From NCBI GenBank assembly GCA_017964325.1, contig JAGCSE010000273.1, positions 1-47,053 of the forward strand: 47,053 nt of DNA, in the 5' to 3' direction. Origin of the DNA: Victivallales bacterium (GTDB taxonomy: Bacteria > Verrucomicrobiota > Lentisphaeria > Oligosphaerales > Oligosphaeraceae). Made by a program: the position numbers and the translations under genes. Under the pieces are notes generated by a model. It did not search any database, was not told where the DNA came from, and saw only the letters and a list, made by a program, of their open reading frames with translations. This document shows positions 42,288 to 47,053 of this stretch, piece by piece (position 1 is the stretch's first letter; every line of letters begins with the position of its first letter).

Positions 42288-43574
42288 ATGAAAAAACTGC
42301 TGACACTCGTCATCTGCTTCTCATTCGCCATATCCGCCTTTGGTGCAGAATGGTATGTTTCCGCCGCCACAGGCAAGAAAAAGAACAACGGTCACACCAA
42401 AGATGCCCCACTGAAGGCCATCTGGAGCGCACTTGAAAATGCCGCCGCTGGCGATGTAATCTATGTGGCGCAAGGCAACTACCGCGGCAAAACATCCTGC
42501 GGATGGATTCTTATCGACAAGCCCGTCTCCATCATCGGAGGCTATTCTGACGATTTCAGCGAACGAGACATCACCAAATATCCGACCATGCTCAAGCCTA
42601 CCAACGAGATGAATCAGACCAAGCCCGCAATGGATGTCGGCACAGTCGGTTTCAAAATGTACAAAACCGCCATTGACGCAGCTCAACTTGCCAATACAAC
42701 AACCGTCATTGACGGTCTTTACATTGACCAAGGCGAAGCGAACAGCTACCATGCCGTCAAAGCCAAGCCCGAAGGTGTCGAGACCGGAATGTATCTTGTG
42801 CCGCCCGCACAAGGCAACACTCAATTCCCGTCCATCAACTCCGCTGAACTCAAAGGCATCACCGTCGGCAACCTGACCATCCAGAACTGTGTCTTCCTCA
42901 ATGCCTCAAACTACGGTATCCAGCTCAACCATTTCCAAGGCAACCTCAAAATTCTGAATAACGTCTTCATCAACAATAGGATGCAGGCGTGCGAAGTTCG
43001 CAGCAGCAACGGAAAGGCCGGCATGGTCAATTTCGAATTCGCGTATAATACCGTCCTCTTCACTTGGAGCCGCACCGAAGAAATGACCGATATGGGCTTC
43101 GCCGTCCGCGCCAATGAGAACACCAACACCAACATCCATCACAATTTCCTCGGACTCAGTATTCTATATGGTTTCGACAACACCAAGGGCAATGACAAGA
43201 CCAAGAAGGTTGCCATTGACAACAATGTCTTCTATCGCAACAAGAAAGGCGATGCAGCCATCACCATCAGCCCCAGCATCAAGACTTTCTTCGTCACCGA
43301 TGACGCATGGGAGGATTTCGAGGACTGCACAGGCATTGTCAGTGTCGAAGGCAACAAGTCCATCTCCGACGCCGACATCGTAGCGAAATTCAAAGATATC
43401 ATTGACATGGCCTATCTTAAAGCATTCCTTTCTGCCAACTACACTGAGAAAATCGATCTTGCCGAACTGACCCTTGAATCAAAATACACCATGTTCGCCA
43501 ACCGCTATCCGTCTGAAAACGTGCTGAAATTCTTCGGCGCGATCGAAGGCGTTGGCGCACAAGCTGTTAAATAA
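42288..43574 (+). CDS. Secreted right-handed beta-helix protein
   Basis: A 428-residue protein from ATG 42288, with a strong AGGAG ribosome site and signal peptide (MKKLLTLVICFSFAISAFGA). It starts as DUF1565-type proteins do (EWYVSAATGKKKNNGHTKDA, LENAAAGDVIYVAQGNYRG), followed by parallel beta-helix coils (LTIQNCVFLNASNYGIQLNHF, LKILNNVFINNRMQACEVR, IDNNVFYRNKKGDAAITIS). The fold is common to pectate lyase-like and polysaccharide-binding proteins; no catalytic Asp/Lys set could be confirmed. It ends with a strong terminator, so it is one transcript. It probably binds or cleaves a surface polysaccharide. Confidence 0.8.
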   Translation: MKKLLTLVICFSFAISAFGAEWYVSAATGKKKNNGHTKDAPLKAIWSALENAAAGDVIYVAQGNYRGKTSCGWILIDKPVSIIGGYSDDFSERDITKYPTMLKPTNEMNQTKPAMDVGTVGFKMYKTAIDAAQLANTTTVIDGLYIDQGEANSYHAVKAKPEGVETGMYLVPPAQGNTQFPSINSAELKGITVGNLTIQNCVFLNASNYGIQLNHFQGNLKILNNVFINNRMQACEVRSSNGKAGMVNFEFAYNTVLFTWSRTEEMTDMGFAVRANENTNTNIHHNFLGLSILYGFDNTKGNDKTKKVAIDNNVFYRNKKGDAAITISPSIKTFFVTDDAWEDFEDCTGIVSVEGNKSISDADIVAKFKDIIDMAYLKAFLSANYTEKIDLAELTLESKYTMFANRYPSENVLKFFGAIEGVGAQAVK

Positions 43575-43599
43575 TCAACCACTCTGACAATCGTCCCCA

Positions 43600-43638
43600 C
43601 AGCCCGCCATTTACAAAAATGACGGGCTGTTTGTTTTT
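43600..43638 (+). terminator. Strong intrinsic terminator after beta-helix gene
   Basis: CAGCCCG (43600-43606) pairs with CGGGCTG (43623-43629), continued inward by CATTT/AAATG with a single C-A mismatch, and followed by TTTGTTTTT. It is 26 nt after the beta-helix stop and isolates it from the next gene. Confidence 0.93.
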
Positions 43639-43719
43639 CATGTTGTTTTCACCAATCTTCCAATGATTTATCTCGTTTATCATTTGATTGGTAGAATAAT
43701 ATTTCAGGAGATATATGTC

Positions 43720-46700
43720 ATGCGCCCCATGCTGCTCATCACCATGCTTTCCCTCAGTCTTACAGCCCAGACACTTCCGTTGCTCGAACCAGATAAATGG
43801 TCGCCCCATAAGGATGGCGGCGCCGCCCCGGCCTACCAGAAATTGGACGATGGCTCCGTCCGCTTCTCAGTTGACATGCAGAACGGAAAGTACGGATGGG
43901 CCAACATCCGCCTGTCGCCGTTCGCACTTCCGCCAAAAGCGACAGGTCTTTCCTTTGAAGTGCTTGTAGAGGAAGCCGATGACAGCGCCATCATGCATAT
44001 CTGGCTGTTCGAACGCGACAAAGACGCATGGCTGGCAAGAGTCAACTTCGCTGACGGCAAGACGTTGGCCGAAGTGAAAAACTCATGGCGCAAGGCAATC
44101 GTCCCGTTCGCTTCCTTCAGATTCGATCCACGCGGCGCGAAAAACCGCAATTTCATGTCCGCCGAATTCATGCTTCTTGGCTTCAACTACGGCAATATGA
44201 CCGTCCGCGTCCGCAATCTCGCCTTCACAGGGGAGGAACAGGCCCTCGCCACCGTCAAACCGTCATTGCCGGAAAACTGGAAACATAAAGATCCCGTCGG
44301 TCGGCGCATCGCGATTTTCGCAGACAGTTCCATCGAAAAGCTTCCGTCCCATGCCGATGCGAATCGGCTCGTCAAGTTGCTGGAAGCAAAAGGCTTCCAG
44401 CCACAGATCATGAATGCCGGCGATTTAGCGGAAACGAACTGCCTGTCCAAACAAGCCATTGACTTGCTTATCCTTCCAAACGCGCCGTTCTTCCCGATCG
44501 ACGCCGTCCAGAATTTCCGTAAGTTCCTGAAAGACAAAGGTTCATTCATCTCCATCGGCGGCTATCCGCTCGACAGGCCTGGCGCCCCGTCAAAAAACGG
44601 CTGGACAACTGTCGATTCCGGCGTCACGGCGGACAAAATCGGCATTAGCGAATCGCTTGACACGCGCATCAACACACGCTACGGCACCCAAGGCGACACG
44701 ATGCAGCTCCAGCCAGACCAGATCGGCCTCTGCGATCCGTCGTTCCTCCTGCTGCGGACAAGCTCCCTCCGCCTTGCCCAGCAACAGAAATGGTTTACGG
44801 CCGATTGGCGGATGGACGGCTCCGTGGAAGGCCCCGCAGCTGTCGCCATGACAGGTTCCAACAACGCCGTCTTCCCCAACGTCTATGCACGTTATATTCC
44901 TCTTATCCAGTCACTTGACCAATACGGTCGCAACCGAGGCCCCGCCGCCGCCGTCGTCCTGAACCACGCAGGCCCGTACAACGGCTCCAATTGGGCGATG
45001 TTCACGCCGACGAACCGCAATCTCTTCGACGGCTCGCAACCAGCCATTGACAATCTGTTCGTTGATCTCTGCTTCAAACTGCTCGCACCAACATACCTTA
45101 TTAATACATCGTCGGACAAGCCATGCGCACGTCGCGGCGACACCGTCGCCTTCACCGTCAACGGCGTCAACGCCACTGGACATCCGCTTCGTGTCCGTTT
45201 TCTAATCGACGACAAAGAATTCACCGCCGCGACGGCCGAAGCGGGGCGTTTTCAAGTCTCCGCCAGTTGGAACGTTCCGCAGGACGACAATCAGTCGTTC
45301 CATGCGTTCACCGCCGAGCTGCTCGATGGCGAAACAGCCATCGACATGCTCGAAAACGGCATTTCCATTTGGAGTCAAAATGCTCTTGCAAAAGGACTTA
45401 AGTTTGAATTCAAAGACAACTACTTCAACCTCAACGGACAGCCAACCTTCTTCATCGGCGCCAACACGACGGGCATGATGTGGTATTCCGCCAACGAAAA
45501 TCCACTCGTCTGGAAGAAGGATTTCGCCGCCATGCAGGACTATGGCCTTAACTTCTTGCGAATCCTGCATTTCTCGCCATTCGCGCATGTGCCCGTCACG
45601 TTCCGCTGGAATTCTCAGGCCCTTCTGGAACAAGCCCCATACACGCAAAGCCAGACGGATGCCATCGTCCAACTTGCGCAGGAACACCAAATTATGCCGT
45701 TCCTCAGTCTCCATGACTGGATTGGCCTTGATCTAAGCCAAGCCGATCTGGAGGCCCAGAAGACATGGAACAAGTTCTGGGTCAACCGCTACAAAGACAT
45801 TCCGGGCATGTTCTATGATATTCAGAATGAACCGACAACGAGCCTCGGTAACACAGAGGTGCTGATGCCGTTGTTCAAGGAATTCCTTGCGCAACAGTAC
45901 GGCTCCGTTGAAAACGCCCAGAAGGCTTGGAAAGCGTCCGGAGCGGACACGGAGCTCGTCCTGTCAAGCAATACGAAAAACTGGCAGGACCTCCGCGCAC
46001 GCGATGTAGAACTGTTCCGTTCCGTCGTCTTCGCACGATGGGTCAGCGAAAATCAAAAAGGCATCAAAGCAGGAAATCCCAAAGCTTTGGCGACTGTCGG
46101 CCATTTGCAGTCGTTGACATCCTGCAACAAATTCGACGGCGCGGACGACCAGGATTTCGTCAACGTCCACCACTACGGCGCGCTCACGAACATGCGGTCC
46201 GTCATCAAGATGATGGACCGCCGTTTCGACGGCAAGTCCATCTCCTTAGGCGAGATGGGTTCTGCCATCGCCCACCGCGCCCGTAATTTGGGCCAATGGG
46301 GCGACACGCCCGAAGCCTCCATCCGCCATTATCTCGCCGTCGGACACTGCTCGCTCGGCATGGGCGTCTCCTTCATGGGCTGCTGGTCGTGGAAGGACTT
46401 TCAGGACTGCGTCTTCCCATGGGGCATCAACCACGCAGATCTGACCGCCAAACCCGTGCTCGAAGCCTATCGCAACATGGCGTTGCTCTTCCGCAACGCA
46501 CGCGTCCGCTATCAATCGCCAGAACTCTTCATCGTCGTCCCGGATGGCATTCTGTCCGGCTACGCCATGTCGCAAATCCATGAAAATCTCCGCGTTGCCA
46601 TCGACACGCTTCTCACACTCAACATCCCCTTCGGCGTCATCAATGAATGGAAGATCGAGAAGCTTCCAAAATCCACCAAGGCGCTCGTCTGGCCGCTTGC

Positions 46701-47053
46701 CTATGGAGCTAAGGACGAGACGTTTGCACAAATCGTCAGTTTCATCGAAAATGGCGGGAAACTCCTGCAGACAGGCGACCCGCGATTCGGCTGGTCTCGC
46801 CAGCCAGACCGTCTAGACCGCCTCGCCAAGCTCGGCCTGAAGGCCGATTTCGCGCCGATCGGACTGCCGGACGCCAAAGCCTTCATGCCCAATATCCATT
46901 CGGAAAACAAATCCGTCCTCTGGCAGCCGACAGCCGCTGAAATGCTTGACCGCAAACAACTTCGCGTTCTTTATCAAGATTTTCTCGACAATGTCTCCGG
47001 GCTGTCCCGCATCCATCTGAACATCGACAACGGCACGCTCATGGCCTTCGACG
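43720..47053 (+). CDS. Large secreted clan GH-A glycosidase (3' end missing)
   Basis: The frame is open from ATG 43720 (GGAG at 9 nt; a nearby ATG at 43715 is out of frame) to the right edge, 1111 codons. Signal peptide: MRPMLLITMLSLSLTAQ. Residues 20-170 are a carbohydrate-binding jelly roll (SFEVLVEEADDSAIMHIWLF); 190-430 are a flavodoxin-like domain of the GH42 trimerisation type (IAIFADSSIEKLPS, LLILPNAPFFPID, FISIGGYPLD); 430-550 a beta-sandwich; then a TIM barrel with FFIGANTTGMMWYS, acid/base Glu in FYDIQNEPTTS (near 705) and nucleophile candidate Glu in ISLGEMGSA (near 845), plus further domains. This is a GH5/GH42-like layout, beta-galactosidase or mannanase type. The mature part is still open at the edge. 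Transcribed after the terminator of the beta-helix gene. Confidence 0.78.
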   Translation, partial: MRPMLLITMLSLSLTAQTLPLLEPDKWSPHKDGGAAPAYQKLDDGSVRFSVDMQNGKYGWANIRLSPFALPPKATGLSFEVLVEEADDSAIMHIWLFERDKDAWLARVNFADGKTLAEVKNSWRKAIVPFASFRFDPRGAKNRNFMSAEFMLLGFNYGNMTVRVRNLAFTGEEQALATVKPSLPENWKHKDPVGRRIAIFADSSIEKLPSHADANRLVKLLEAKGFQPQIMNAGDLAETNCLSKQAIDLLILPNAPFFPIDAVQNFRKFLKDKGSFISIGGYPLDRPGAPSKNGWTTVDSGVTADKIGISESLDTRINTRYGTQGDTMQLQPDQIGLCDPSFLLLRTSSLRLAQQQKWFTADWRMDGSVEGPAAVAMTGSNNAVFPNVYARYIPLIQSLDQYGRNRGPAAAVVLNHAGPYNGSNWAMFTPTNRNLFDGSQPAIDNLFVDLCFKLLAPTYLINTSSDKPCARRGDTVAFTVNGVNATGHPLRVRFLIDDKEFTAATAEAGRFQVSASWNVPQDDNQSFHAFTAELLDGETAIDMLENGISIWSQNALAKGLKFEFKDNYFNLNGQPTFFIGANTTGMMWYSANENPLVWKKDFAAMQDYGLNFLRILHFSPFAHVPVTFRWNSQALLEQAPYTQSQTDAIVQLAQEHQIMPFLSLHDWIGLDLSQADLEAQKTWNKFWVNRYKDIPGMFYDIQNEPTTSLGNTEVLMPLFKEFLAQQYGSVENAQKAWKASGADTELVLSSNTKNWQDLRARDVELFRSVVFARWVSENQKGIKAGNPKALATVGHLQSLTSCNKFDGADDQDFVNVHHYGALTNMRSVIKMMDRRFDGKSISLGEMGSAIAHRARNLGQWGDTPEASIRHYLAVGHCSLGMGVSFMGCWSWKDFQDCVFPWGINHADLTAKPVLEAYRNMALLFRNARVRYQSPELFIVVPDGILSGYAMSQIHENLRVAIDTLLTLNIPFGVINEWKIEKLPKSTKALVWPLAYGAKDETFAQIVSFIENGGKLLQTGDPRFGWSRQPDRLDRLAKLGLKADFAPIGLPDAKAFMPNIHSENKSVLWQPTAAEMLDRKQLRVLYQDFLDNVSGLSRIHLNIDNGTLMAFD

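Overview
The window reads as chromosomal DNA of a Gram-negative, polysaccharide-degrading bacterium of the PVC superphylum, most plausibly a Lentisphaerota/Kiritimatiellota-type anaerobe. This is inferred, not proven. The support is secreted pectin-type enzymes, an outer-membrane barrel protein and an RND pump (two membranes), a sigma-54 activator, and a GreA with a roughly 590-residue N-terminal extension, a layout I know from chlamydial GreA. I see no rRNA, tRNA, insertion sequence, phage gene or CRISPR array. No gap without a gene exceeds about 300 bp.

Layout. (1) 1-10135, minus strand: a carbohydrate cluster, transcribed from an NAD(P)-dependent Gfo/Idh/MocA oxidoreductase through a large secreted protein of glycosidase type, a six-hairpin glycosidase and an M55 D-aminopeptidase-like protein to a rhamnogalacturonan lyase (PL11) that runs off the left edge. 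Every long spacer in this cluster holds a short tandem array of 8- or 9-bp period. (2) 10351-14099, plus: a fused double CDP-alcohol phosphatidyltransferase, overlapping by 4 nt with a secreted lyase-like protein. (3) 14236-21000, minus: a secreted serine hydrolase, a membrane-linked glycosyltransferase, and an RND efflux pump with its adaptor. (4) 21231-25169, minus: methyltransferase, NAD+ synthetase and sugar isomerase in a tight operon. The glutaminase half of the NAD+ synthetase lacks its catalytic Cys and Lys. (5) 25361-30826, minus: long GreA, lipoprotein, an NtrC-type activator with a degenerate receiver, and AzlCD. (6) 30894-35281, minus: cytoplasmic serine hydrolase, outer-membrane barrel protein, PutP-type Na+ symporter, and a coiled-coil HTH regulator. 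(7) 35531-47053: radical SAM protein, GH5-like hydrolase and metallophosphoesterase on plus; ComM/YifB on minus; then a secreted beta-helix protein and a large secreted clan GH-A glycosidase that runs off the right edge.

The likely theme is uptake and breakdown of plant or host polysaccharide: secreted lyases and glycosidases make fragments, cytoplasmic oxidoreductase, isomerase and glycosidases process them, and AzlCD, PutP and the barrel protein handle transport. The most unusual signals are a family of CTAG arrays with strict 9-bp or 8-bp phase in the spacers (2345-2420, 3309-3320, 5211-5246, 31971-32042), the two-domain phospholipid synthase fusion, the NAD+ synthetase with a seemingly dead glutaminase, and the phosphorylation-site-less sigma-54 activator. 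I found no clear defence system or other complete multi-gene novel system.
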